Below, in pieces: positions 1 through 5,931 of a stretch of DNA of 7,464 nt (its first letter is position 1; the number at the start of each line of letters is the position of its first letter). Source of the DNA: Pseudomonadota bacterium (GTDB taxonomy: Bacteria; Myxococcota; Bradymonadia; UBA4248); assembly GCA_017613855.1 (NCBI GenBank), contig JAGACY010000024.1, positions 1 to 7,464 of the forward strand. The letters are read 5' to 3'. The position numbers were made by a program, and so were the translations under genes. Below the pieces are notes generated by a model that had not been told where the DNA came from, searched no databases, and was given only the letters and a program-made list of their open reading frames with translations.

Positions 1-328
1 ACTGCAGTTCGCAATATCAAATTCGCTGCGTTTCTCGCGCCTATCGGCGCTTCAACTTGCGTATTTGATTTGCTCACAGTCACCTCAATTCGCACCGTTC
101 ACCGAACGGTACTCATTTCGGCGCCTACAACCCCCGCACGCTTTTTTATGCCCATCTCATGCCCATAGGTACCCGCCCGTCTCACCATCCTTGGTTCGAC
201 GGTCGGCAGCCGACATCGTGTCGTCTGTACATGATGAACTTGGATATGCATGGCTGAGTCATTGTTTTTGCCATGTATTTTAGAATACAACGGCCTTGGA
301 AGGCCTAGAAATAGGCAATTGTCATTCA
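1..328. other. Gene-free left flank with several hairpins
   Basis: I find no credible gene here; the short open frames on both strands have no recognisable family and low-complexity composition. What can be seen is a string of small inverted repeats: an interrupted long stem at 11-73 (listed separately); a perfect 7-bp stem ACCGTTC/GAACGGT at 94-110 with a 3-base loop; GTCGG/CCGAC around 202-214; GTATT/AATAC at 275-288; GGCCTT/AAGGCC at 292-305; and GCCTA/TAGGC at 303-316. The octamer ATGCCCAT is directly repeated at 148-155 and 159-166. None is followed by a clear T-run in a useful position, so I do not call a terminator. The region looks like accumulated repeat-derived intergenic DNA. Confidence 0.6.
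11..73. repeat. Long interrupted hairpin (inverted repeat)
   Basis: GCAA (11-14) plus ATCAAAT (16-22) plus CGC (24-26) pairs with GCG (59-61), ATTTGAT (63-69) and TTGC (70-73). This gives 14 base pairs with one bulged T at 15 and one T/T mismatch (23 with 62). The enclosed segment contains its own hairpin, GCGCC (37-41) and GGCGC (46-50) with a TATC loop. On the minus strand the inner part shares short blocks (CGCAA, CGATAG, GAAACGC in the same order) with the structured spacer at 2347-2423, so the two may be diverged members of one family. Function unknown. Confidence 0.5.
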
Positions 329-435
329 ATTACGCATTACGAATTACGCATTACGCATTAAAAACTCATTCACCTTTAGCTTCAGAATTCAACCTTAGGC
401 GTTGTCATTCAATTCCGCATTCCGCATTCCGCATT
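329..435 (-). repeat. Composite heptad repeat, left copy (heptads - spacer - heptads)
   Basis: On the plus strand there are four 7-base units of ATTACGC type at 329-356 (the second is ATTACGA), a spacer to about 411, then three exact ATTCCGC units at 412-432 with a partial unit to 435. Read on the minus strand the order is AATGCGG units, spacer, AATGCGT/AATTCGT units, the same order as the right copy at 5742-5863. The spacers match at about nine positions in ten, including the stretch CCTAAGGTTGA and the following TCTGAAGCTAAAG. The 13-mer AATTGAATGACAA follows each heptad block on the minus strand (at 401-413 and again at 318-330). The repeat overlaps the 3' end of nnr, supplying its last codons and stop. 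Confidence 0.85.
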
Positions 436-1999
436 GTTCAATCAAATCCGACGCCATCAGCGAATTCCCTTTGATTTGTGCGGCTTTTCGGCCTGCATTG
501 CTATGGGCGTGAACAGCCATGGCGGCGACTTCGAAGGCATCGAACCATCGGGAGACAGCACCTGCACGGGATTGAGCGAGTATGCCGGCTAAAAAGCCGG
601 ATAAAACGTCACCGGAGCCGGCAGAGGCCATGGCGGGATTGGGGTAGGGCAGGAGTCCAAACCGGAAAGAACCGGCGCGTTTGGAGGCAATCACCGTCGT
701 ATGGGATTTGAGAATCGCGGTGACACCATAGCTTTCTGCAATCTCGCGGGCATGATCGATGGGATTGAAGAGAATTTCTCGCGAAGAAACACCGCATAAG
801 GCCGCAGCTTCGCCGGGATGCGGGGTGGCGTAGACTTCGCAATTTTTAAATTGAATCTTGAGTTTGGCCAGTGCCCAGAGCCCGTCTGCATCGAGGATCA
901 TGCGCTTTGAAATTTGGGAACAGTGTTCGAGCAGTTTGAGCGTGTTGTCATCGCGTCCGAGACCGGGGCCCAGGACGATGCAATCTGCGCGTTCCAGGAG
1001 GGCATCCAGACGATCGATATCGACTTTGCCTTCATCGTTTAATATGGGGGAAACCATGATCTCATCGGGTGCGCGCATGGGAACTTTGGCTGCGATGGTG
1101 ACTAGTCCGCATCCGGAACGGAGTGCCGCGCGTGATGCCATGCATGCAGCACCGGGCATGGTCGCATCCCCGCCGATGACGATGACGTGGCCGCATTTGC
1201 CTTTGTGAGCATCGAGTGAACGCGAAAAATCCTTCCAAAGATGTGATTGGCACCATGTGTCACTGAGGATGAGACTGCGAATGCCTTTGCCTGGCCAGGA
1301 CCTTAAGCCGATATCGACGCAGTGCAGCTCACCGGTATGAGATGGCCCATCGCCAAAGAAATGGCCGAATTTGGGGGCGCCGAAGGTGATGGTATCGGTG
1401 GCTTTTAATGCACGGGGAGGGGCTTCATCCTCGATGGAACCGCGAAATCCGGTACTCGCATCGATGCCGGAGGGAATATCGATGCTGATTACCGGGCAGG
1501 ATAATTCCATGATGCATTGATAAACCCTGGACATGAGGCCATTATGGGCTGGCTTGTAACCAGTGCCGAAAATGCCGTCAATGACGATGACATTGCGTCG
1601 GCGTGTCCATTCGAGAATGGTGCCGACATTGGCATTTTCTTTAAGGATGGTGCGGGAAAAACGGCATACACGCTCGAACATGTATTTGGCATCGGGCGTT
1701 TTGACGACTTCTTCTTCAAATGCAAAAATATGGATTTGAATGCCGCAGCGTTCCAAATAATAAGCCGCAACCAGAGCATCGCCTCCATTGTTGCCGGGAC
1801 CGCAAAAAATCAGGGCTTCTGCTGTATCGGGATAATGCTGGATAGCATACATCGCCACTTCGCGACCGGCAATTTCCATGAGTTCCCGGCCTCGATTGGG
1901 AATTTCATCAATTTCGGCTTTTTCCCATGTGCGCATATCCGCAGGGTAAACACAGTAATTGCCGTCGGTAAATCTGGGAGCATGAAATGAAAATGCCAT
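395..1999 (-). CDS. nnr: Bifunctional NAD(P)H-hydrate epimerase / ADP-dependent NAD(P)H-hydrate dehydratase
   Basis: This cytosolic metabolite-repair enzyme of 534 residues restores damaged NADH and NADPH. Its N-terminal YjeF_N domain (about 20-235) epimerises R- and S-hydrates; its C-terminal ribokinase-like domain (about 255-522) dehydrates the S form using ADP. Visible epimerase motifs are GPGNNGGDA (67-75; the family usually has a final Gly), DGIFGTG (141-147), DIPSGID (174-180) and TFGAPK (205-210). Visible dehydratase motifs are KGKCGHVIVIGG (266-277), GPGLGRD (344-350), LDADGL (369-374), TPHPGE (392-397) and AGSGDVLSG (460-468), with Asp464 the expected catalytic residue. Length fits the fused family. 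The ATG at 1999 is chosen because the domain begins about residue 18; no strong ribosome binding site is seen, and Met22 would cut into the domain. The last 12 residues (C523 to A534, including GMRNAELNDNA) are encoded by the heptad repeat and are not family sequence. It is divergent from the RHH gene across a palindrome at 2033-2088. Confidence 0.95.
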   Translation of the reverse strand: MAFSFHAPRFTDGNYCVYPADMRTWEKAEIDEIPNRGRELMEIAGREVAMYAIQHYPDTAEALIFCGPGNNGGDALVAAYYLERCGIQIHIFAFEEEVVKTPDAKYMFERVCRFSRTILKENANVGTILEWTRRRNVIVIDGIFGTGYKPAHNGLMSRVYQCIMELSCPVISIDIPSGIDASTGFRGSIEDEAPPRALKATDTITFGAPKFGHFFGDGPSHTGELHCVDIGLRSWPGKGIRSLILSDTWCQSHLWKDFSRSLDAHKGKCGHVIVIGGDATMPGAACMASRAALRSGCGLVTIAAKVPMRAPDEIMVSPILNDEGKVDIDRLDALLERADCIVLGPGLGRDDNTLKLLEHCSQISKRMILDADGLWALAKLKIQFKNCEVYATPHPGEAAALCGVSSREILFNPIDHAREIAESYGVTAILKSHTTVIASKRAGSFRFGLLPYPNPAMASAGSGDVLSGFLAGILAQSRAGAVSRWFDAFEVAAMAVHAHSNAGRKAAQIKGNSLMASDLIEQCGMRNAELNDNA

Positions 2000-2032
2000 A
2001 ATTTGCGGTCTTTATCGTATGGAGTTATGAAA

Positions 2033-2088
2033 GAACAGTCATGTAAGGTATAGATGACAGGAAAACGTCTATACCATCATGACTATTC
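2033..2088. promoter_or_regulatory. Nested palindrome in the divergent nnr / RHH promoter gap (possible operator)
   Basis: The gap between two divergent genes holds a two-tier inverted repeat. The inner arms GGTATAGA (2047-2054) and TCTATACC (2068-2075) are a perfect 8-bp match. The outer arms AGTCATG (2037-2043) and CATGACT (2078-2084) are a perfect 7-bp match, and beyond one mismatch GAA (2033-2035) pairs with TTC (2086-2088). That makes 18 of about 19 arm positions paired, separated by only TAA on one side and AT on the other. The site is 34 bases from the nnr start and 22 from the RHH start, so a bound protein could affect both promoters. I infer an operator, with the RHH protein the natural candidate ligand. 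A cruciform or an RNA hairpin in a leader are alternatives. No clear -35/-10 pair could be assigned. Confidence 0.55.
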
Positions 2089-2110
2089 ATACCACAATGG
2101 GAGACCAAGG

Positions 2111-2314
2111 ATGGCCACAAAACAGAAATTGACGCTCTATTTTCCACCAGACCTGCTCGAGGAAGCCCGTCTCGAAGCACAGCGCCAGGAGCGCACCGTC
2201 TCGTGGATCCTGCAAAAAGCCTGGGAATTTGCACGCCAGGAAATACACAAACTCCCGAGTGCCGATGAACCGTTTCATTCGTCTATCATTAAGGTCGATG
2301 AATCATCGAGATAG
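2111..2314 (+). CDS. Small orphan ribbon-helix-helix (RHH/CopG-like) DNA-binding protein
   Basis: Likely a dimeric transcriptional regulator of 67 residues. The layout is typical of an RHH fold: a short basic strand (KQKLTLYF, residues 4-11), a helix beginning at PPDLLEEARLEAQRQ (12-26), a turn (ERTVS, 27-31), and a second helix, SWILQKAWEFARQEI (31-45). A 20-residue polar tail, with no recognised domain, follows. I resemble it from memory to short RHH proteins of Myxococcota-type bacteria; this is unverified. I place the start at 2111 because GGGAG lies at 2099-2103, seven bases upstream, and the RHH strand begins right after. The in-frame ATG at 2054 would add 19 residues (MTGKRLYHHD...) read from the palindrome. 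No toxin gene is adjacent: nnr is divergent and proB convergent, so a toxin-antitoxin role is not supported. The target DNA is unknown, but the adjacent palindrome is an obvious candidate. Confidence 0.75.
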   Translation: MATKQKLTLYFPPDLLEEARLEAQRQERTVSWILQKAWEFARQEIHKLPSADEPFHSSIIKVDESSR

Positions 2315-2324
2315 AAACTTCAAC

Positions 2325-2349
2325 TGTTAAAAAATTGATTTTTTTAACA
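2325..2349 (+). terminator. A/T hairpin with T-run after the RHH gene (possible terminator)
   Basis: TGTTAAAAAA (2325-2334) pairs with the T-rich arm ending TTTTAACA (2340-2349) around a 5-base loop, starting 10 bases after the RHH stop codon. It contains runs of A and T on both strands and sits between two convergent genes, so it could end transcripts from either side. The stem is almost entirely A/T and therefore weak; the stronger structure immediately to its right (2347-2423) may do the real work. Confidence 0.4.
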
Positions 2350-2423
2350 AGCGGATTTGTTCGCAACTAACGTTGCTCACGATAGAAACGCGAAGGCCGT
2401 TAGGCCTGAGCAAATCCGTTTGT
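2347..2423. repeat. Cloverleaf-like structured spacer between convergent genes
   Basis: The 16-base arm at 2347-2362 (containing CGGATTTG) and the arm at 2408-2423 (containing CAAATCCG) form a continuous 16-bp stem as RNA, with only two G-U wobbles (2351 with 2419, 2360 with 2410). Inside it are two further hairpins: GCAAC/GTTGC at 2363-2376 with a TAAC loop, and AGGCC/GGCCT at 2394-2407 with a GTTA loop. A 17-base single-stranded stretch (2377-2393) lies between them. The right inner hairpin abuts the outer stem directly. The result is a three-way-junction fold lying between the RHH gene and proB, beyond both stop codons. It may be a bidirectional terminator, an mRNA-stabilising 3' structure, a REP-like dispersed repeat, or a small RNA; the sequence alone does not decide. 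Confidence 0.5.
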
Positions 2424-2440
2424 AAAAAACATCCATATCT

Positions 2441-3583
2441 CTAAATCAAAACCAAATCATCGCGATGTACGATGGCATCCGAGATATGAATGCCCAGAAT
2501 GTCGTCAATTTCGCTCGAATGATGACCGGCAATTTTGCGGATATCATTGTCATCGTAGAGAGCAATGCCTTTGGCAAAGACTTTGCCGTCGCTGCCCGCG
2601 AGTTCGACAGCTTCGCCTTCGGAAAACTTGCCGTTGACGGCGATGACGCCTTTGGGGAGCAGGCTTTTGCCTTGTGAAATGATGGCCTGGCAAGCGCCGT
2701 CATCGCATAGGATCGTGCCTTTGACGAGGAGCGATTCGAGCCAGGTTTTATGCAGCGTTTGCTTATGTTCAGAGGCATACAGGAGCGTGCCGTGGTCTTT
2801 GCCTTCGAGAACCTGCAGAACGAATTTGGGGCGCTTACCTTGTAAAATGAGCGTGGAAATCCCCATTTTGGCGGCCATGCGAGCAGCCGATATTTTGGTT
2901 TTCATGCCACCGGTACCGACATCGCCGAGGCTGTCGCCGGCGTATAAATCGAGATTCGGGTCGAAGGCATCGATCGATTCGATGCGTTTGGCCTCGGGGT
3001 CGAGTCTGGGATTGCCCGTATAAACGGCATCGATATCGCTCATAATAATGAGCAAATCCGCCTTGCTCAGAACGGCAACGCGCGCCGAAAGCGTATCATT
3101 GTCGCCAAAGCGGATTTCATCGCAGGTGACGGCATCATTCTCGTTAATGACAGGAATGACGCCCATTTCGAGGAGTGCCTCGATCGAACGCCTTGCATTG
3201 TTAAAGCGCGTTCTGTCTTCGAGGTCTGCTCTCGTAAGCAGCAGCTGACCGCAGCGCAGGCCATAATAGCGCAGTTCCTGCTCGTAATAATCCATGAGCA
3301 GCGACTGGCCAATTGCCGCAAGTGCCTGCAATGTTGGCAAGGATTTTTCGCGATCGGGGCGTTCACAGTGAATGAGGCTGCGGCCGAGGGCGATGGCACC
3401 GCTAGTGACGATGACGACATCGCGTCCCTGCTGGCGCAGTTTGGCAACCATTTCGATGAGACGGCAAAAAACACCGCGGTCGAGCGATTTATCGGAGGCA
3501 TTGGTCAATACGGCACTGCCGATTTTGAGGACGATCCGGTGGGATTGGGTGATTTCATGGCGATGGTTTGTTGTGTTATCCAT
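2441..3583 (-). CDS. proB: Glutamate 5-kinase with C-terminal PUA domain
   Basis: This cytosolic enzyme phosphorylates L-glutamate with ATP to glutamyl-5-phosphate, the first and normally proline-inhibited step of proline synthesis. In 380-residue numbering, the amino-acid-kinase domain (about 16-265) shows KIGSAVLT (20-27), TSGAIALG (60-67), PVINENDAV (144-152), FGDNDTLSA (159-167), SDIDAVYTGNP (182-192) and GTGGMKTK (223-230), all in the expected order. The PUA domain follows (about 285-370; SLLPKGVIAVNGKF... around 308-321). Length is slightly above the usual 365-375 through a polar N-terminus. The start is placed at 3583 (MDNTTNHRHE). An in-frame ATG at 3616 would add MERLYQGLQIP, but those codons lie in a palindromic repeat and are not conserved-looking. 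An AGGGA stands 12 bases upstream of 3583, a somewhat long spacing. No proA is present; recQ is upstream on the same strand, about 210 bases away, with palindromes between, so an operon is doubtful. Confidence 0.95.
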   Translation of the reverse strand: MDNTTNHRHEITQSHRIVLKIGSAVLTNASDKSLDRGVFCRLIEMVAKLRQQGRDVVIVTSGAIALGRSLIHCERPDREKSLPTLQALAAIGQSLLMDYYEQELRYYGLRCGQLLLTRADLEDRTRFNNARRSIEALLEMGVIPVINENDAVTCDEIRFGDNDTLSARVAVLSKADLLIIMSDIDAVYTGNPRLDPEAKRIESIDAFDPNLDLYAGDSLGDVGTGGMKTKISAARMAAKMGISTLILQGKRPKFVLQVLEGKDHGTLLYASEHKQTLHKTWLESLLVKGTILCDDGACQAIISQGKSLLPKGVIAVNGKFSEGEAVELAGSDGKVFAKGIALYDDNDIRKIAGHHSSEIDDILGIHISDAIVHRDDLVLI

Positions 3584-3600
3584 GGGTATTTGCAATCCCT

Positions 3601-3630
3601 GGTAGAGACGTTCCATGGAACGTCTCTACC
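3601..3630. repeat. Perfect 30-base palindrome, GTAGAGACG family, just upstream of proB
   Basis: GGTAGAGACGTTCCA (3601-3615) is followed at once by its exact reverse complement (3616-3630), a perfect 15-bp-arm palindrome ending 17 bases before the proB start. A second, rearranged member lies at 6200-6248 upstream of the TerC gene. The stem sequences differ between the two but pairing is retained. This looks like a dispersed palindromic repeat; I recall similar GTAGAGACG...CGTCTCTAC palindromes from repeat-rich bacterial genomes but cannot verify it here. In a proB transcript it would form a strong 5' leader hairpin. Confidence 0.8.
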
Positions 3631-3640
3631 AATTATTGGT
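3628..3640. promoter_or_regulatory. 13-base palindrome upstream of proB (possible operator)
   Basis: ACCAAT and ATTGGT flank a single central T, a perfect odd-length palindrome overlapping the edge of the 30-base palindrome by three bases. It lies 45-57 bases upstream of the proB start, where an operator or promoter would be plausible. A/T-rich sequence (TATTTTTACC on the minus strand) follows upstream. No clean promoter pair was found, so the role is speculative. Confidence 0.3.
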
Positions 3641-3671
3641 GATATCGGTGGTAAAAATAGGATGGCGACGG

Positions 3672-3784
3672 CGTATGCAATAGCCGGCGCCCAAAAGGCC
3701 GCAGTGCGCCGCTGGCGCGCAAGGCCGATGCCGGCGCGTATTGCGCCGGGGCGACCGGTCGCCCGAAAGCAATAGCGGCGGCCC
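3672..3784. repeat. GC-rich hairpin cluster between recQ and proB
   Basis: This stretch immediately follows the recQ stop codon on the minus strand. It holds GGGCGACCGGTCGCCC (3749-3764), a perfect 16-base palindrome; CCGGCGC/GCGCCGG (3731-3749) with a 5-base GTATT loop, sharing one base with the former; and GCGCC/GGCGC (3706-3718) with a 3-base loop. GCAATAGCCGGCG (from about 3677) and GCAATAGCGGCGG (from about 3769) are near-direct repeats at its two ends. No T-run follows any stem on the minus strand, so it is not a standard intrinsic terminator. It fits a REP-like dispersed element or an mRNA 3'-end stabiliser for recQ. Confidence 0.6.
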
Positions 3785-3795
3785 TTATACACGTT

Positions 3796-5715
3796 TTAAG
3801 GCCGCCAGGCAGACCCTTTTTTTTCGGCTTTTGGAAAACGCAGCGGCATATAGGCTTGTATCGTGGGCGGGAAATCCATGAGACTTTTGGCGGCCAGTGC
3901 GTCACGCCCCGATTTCGTCAGTGAAATATAGCCGAGCGCGTTTTTTTCGATGAGGCCGGCATTGCGCAAAATGCCAGTCAGGACGCAGATTTCGGCCGCA
4001 TCCATGTAGCCGAGCAGCCCGAAGGTCGAAATGCCCGTGAGCGACGGCTCTCCCGTCGAACCCGTCAGGATCGCCGCAATTTGCCTGGTGGTTACGGGCA
4101 GATGCGCCACCGAACAGCGTGCACAGGTCGACAAATATTTGAGCAATATAAAATGAAGCGGCTCGGGCGGAAATGGGCCTGCCATGCCCTGATCGGGCAT
4201 GTTTGGGATGGCGTGGCACAAATCGCAGTGGTGGCAGCGTTTAAACTCGCGGGCTTCGCGGCTGCCGAAATAATTGAGGATAAACTTCGTGCGGCAATCC
4301 TCTTCGAAGACGTATTTGGTCAGGTTTTTGAGCTGCTGTTTGGTGACATTTTTCTGGATGCGGCTTTCTTCGGCCAGTTGCTTGAGCGTATTGGCGGGCG
4401 CTTCGGTGCGCCAAATCAGCGTGTTGTCCGGTGCAATGTCGAGCAGATCGCGGGCGCGCAGCTTGCGCAGTGCCGTATCGAGTTTGCCGCGATCCTTTTT
4501 GTCGAGCGCATCTTCGATGTCTTCCATCGAAATGCGCGTGCCGGGAACGGGATTCTTTTGATTGGCTGCTTCGGCAAAAACATCGAAAATCGTCCGGTAG
4601 ACCGGCAAATCGGGACAGCCGTTATCAATAAAGAATTCCTGAATTTTGACATCCTGCGGGGCGTACAAAAGCAGGCATTCTGCGGGTTTGCGGTCGCGCC
4701 CGGCACGGCCCGATTCCTGGGTATAGGCTTCGATCGAGGAACTCAGCGAAAGGTGCAGCACATAACGGATATCGGGTTTGTCGACGCCCATGCCGAAAGC
4801 CGTCGTCGCAATCAGGCAGTGGAACTCGTCATCCATGAATTGTTCCTGCACGCGCGTGCGCATTTCGGGCGACAATTTGGCGTGATAGATGCCGACGTGG
4901 ATGCCGTGCTGCTGCAAAAAAGCGCCAGCCTTTTCGGCTTGCTGTATCGTCGAGGCATACAGAATGCCGCAGCCGGGGAATTTGCGCTTAAACCCGCATC
5001 GTTGCTGGATTTGCTTCTTGACGTAGTCGAGCGCAAATTCGAATTTTTCGCGTTCGGTACGCATGGTTTTGACCGCAAACCGCAAATTGAGGCGGTCGAA
5101 ACCGAGAATGTGCCGGCTCGGATCACGCAGTGCCAGTTGATCGACGATATCCTGCTGAACATTGGGCGATGCCGTCGCCGTCAGTGCAATCGTCACGGGC
5201 ATGTTCAAATCTTCGCGCAAACCGCCCAAACGCCGGTAATCCGGCCTGAAATCGTGTCCCCACTGGCTGATGCAGTGCGCCTCATCGACGGCCAGCAACC
5301 CAATTTGAATGCGCTTTAAAAGCCCCTGAAAACCCGCATTCCGAATGCGTTCGGGGGCCACAAACAGGAATTTGACGCGCCCCGCAAGCACATCATCGCA
5401 AATGGCTTGCTGTTCGGCAAATCCTAGCCCCGAATGCAGATTGGCCGCGCGAATCCCTTTGGCATTGAGAGAATCGACCTGGTCTTTCATCAAGGCAATG
5501 AGTGGACTAATGACGAGCGTCACGCCAGGCAGCACCAGCCCCGGCAGCTGATAGCACAAACTTTTTCCGCTTCCTGTCGGCATAACGGCGAGTGTGTCCC
5601 TGCCGGATAATACGGCACGAACGATGTCTTCCTGTCCCTCCCGGAAACCGGGTAGACGGAATACTTCATTGAGCGCCTTTTCGGCGGACTGCCATATTTG
5701 TGACTGGTCGGACAT
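3796..5715 (-). CDS. recQ: ATP-dependent DNA helicase RecQ
   Basis: A 639-residue 3'-to-5' DNA helicase of the RecQ family, acting in recombination repair and restart of stalled forks. The helicase core (about 10-350) shows the FRxGQ motif (GFREGQ, 23-28), Walker A PTGSGKS (46-52), Walker B DEAH (144-147) followed by the RecQ aromatic loop (ISQWGHDFRPDY, 149-160), motif III TATAS (179-183), motif V ATTAFGMGVDKPDIR (303-317) and motif VI QESGRAGRD (333-341). A zinc-binding region follows with Cys474, 494, 497 and 500, then an RQC winged-helix segment (about 520-605). No HRDC domain is evident. Motif VI and the zinc site are about 135 residues apart, roughly 85 more than I recall for E. coli RecQ. 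The extra part (about 365-465) looks like a helical, winged-helix-type insertion seen in other bacterial RecQ branches. The start ATG gives MSDQSQIWQS; no clear ribosome binding site is seen. A composite heptad repeat begins 27 bases upstream, so any promoter must lie within or beyond it. Confidence 0.95.
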   Translation of the reverse strand: MSDQSQIWQSAEKALNEVFRLPGFREGQEDIVRAVLSGRDTLAVMPTGSGKSLCYQLPGLVLPGVTLVISPLIALMKDQVDSLNAKGIRAANLHSGLGFAEQQAICDDVLAGRVKFLFVAPERIRNAGFQGLLKRIQIGLLAVDEAHCISQWGHDFRPDYRRLGGLREDLNMPVTIALTATASPNVQQDIVDQLALRDPSRHILGFDRLNLRFAVKTMRTEREKFEFALDYVKKQIQQRCGFKRKFPGCGILYASTIQQAEKAGAFLQQHGIHVGIYHAKLSPEMRTRVQEQFMDDEFHCLIATTAFGMGVDKPDIRYVLHLSLSSSIEAYTQESGRAGRDRKPAECLLLYAPQDVKIQEFFIDNGCPDLPVYRTIFDVFAEAANQKNPVPGTRISMEDIEDALDKKDRGKLDTALRKLRARDLLDIAPDNTLIWRTEAPANTLKQLAEESRIQKNVTKQQLKNLTKYVFEEDCRTKFILNYFGSREAREFKRCHHCDLCHAIPNMPDQGMAGPFPPEPLHFILLKYLSTCARCSVAHLPVTTRQIAAILTGSTGEPSLTGISTFGLLGYMDAAEICVLTGILRNAGLIEKNALGYISLTKSGRDALAAKSLMDFPPTIQAYMPLRFPKAEKKGSAWRP

Positions 5716-5741
5716 AGGGGAATCGCTGGTGCTAATCGTTG

Positions 5742-5863
5742 AATGCGGAATGCGGAATGCGGAATGCGAAATTGAATGGCAATGCCTAAGGTTGATTCTG
5801 AAGCTAAAGCTGGATGAGTCTTTAATGCGGAATGCGGAATGCGGAATGCGGAATGCGGAATGC
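5742..5863 (+). repeat. Composite heptad repeat, right copy (heptads - spacer - heptads)
   Basis: Three exact AATGCGG units and one AATGCGA stand at 5742-5769. A spacer of about 54 bases (5770-5823) follows, then five exact AATGCGG units at 5824-5858 with a partial AATGC to 5863. The spacer is a diverged copy of that in the left element (329-435), with about six substitutions and one indel, and the two elements are inverted relative to each other about 5.3 kb apart. The heptad is stop-free in every frame (cyclic peptides NAECGMR on one strand and PHSAFRI on the other). The element lies in what must be the recQ leader or promoter region. Confidence 0.85.
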
Positions 5864-5931
5864 TATCTAATGATAAATTCTGAAGTTAGAGAAACTTAAT
5901 TCTTTAGAAATAGCATAGAGAATGCCTCAAT

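Noticed and set aside
65..283. Short plus-strand open frame in the left flank
   Set aside because: No recognisable domain, no ribosome binding site, and the sequence runs through several hairpins; looks like non-coding DNA.
1517..1990. Open frame of 157 codons opposite nnr
   Set aside because: Antisense shadow of the conserved YjeF_N coding region; no ribosome binding site or recognisable domain.
2054..2314. Toxin-antitoxin module based on the RHH protein
   Set aside because: RHH antitoxins are normally followed or preceded by a co-directional toxin gene; here the neighbours are divergent nnr and convergent proB.
2565..3023. Open frame of 152 codons opposite proB
   Set aside because: Antisense shadow of the kinase and PUA coding region, low-complexity Ser/Pro/Leu-rich product with no family resemblance.
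4081..5319. Long open frame (412 codons) on the plus strand opposite recQ
   Set aside because: It is fully antisense to a RecQ gene with all motifs intact, shows no recognisable family, and its composition is what the recQ codon pattern produces on the other strand.
329..5863. Composite transposon or genomic island bounded by the inverted heptad elements
   Set aside because: No transposase, integrase or target duplication is visible and the enclosed genes are housekeeping. I keep the inverted arrangement as an observation, not as a called mobile element.
5594..5899. Plus-strand open frame of 101 codons spanning the recQ start and the heptad repeat
   Set aside because: Its second half is MRNAEC repeats, the automatic translation of AATGCGG units, which are stop-free in every frame; its first half is antisense to recQ.
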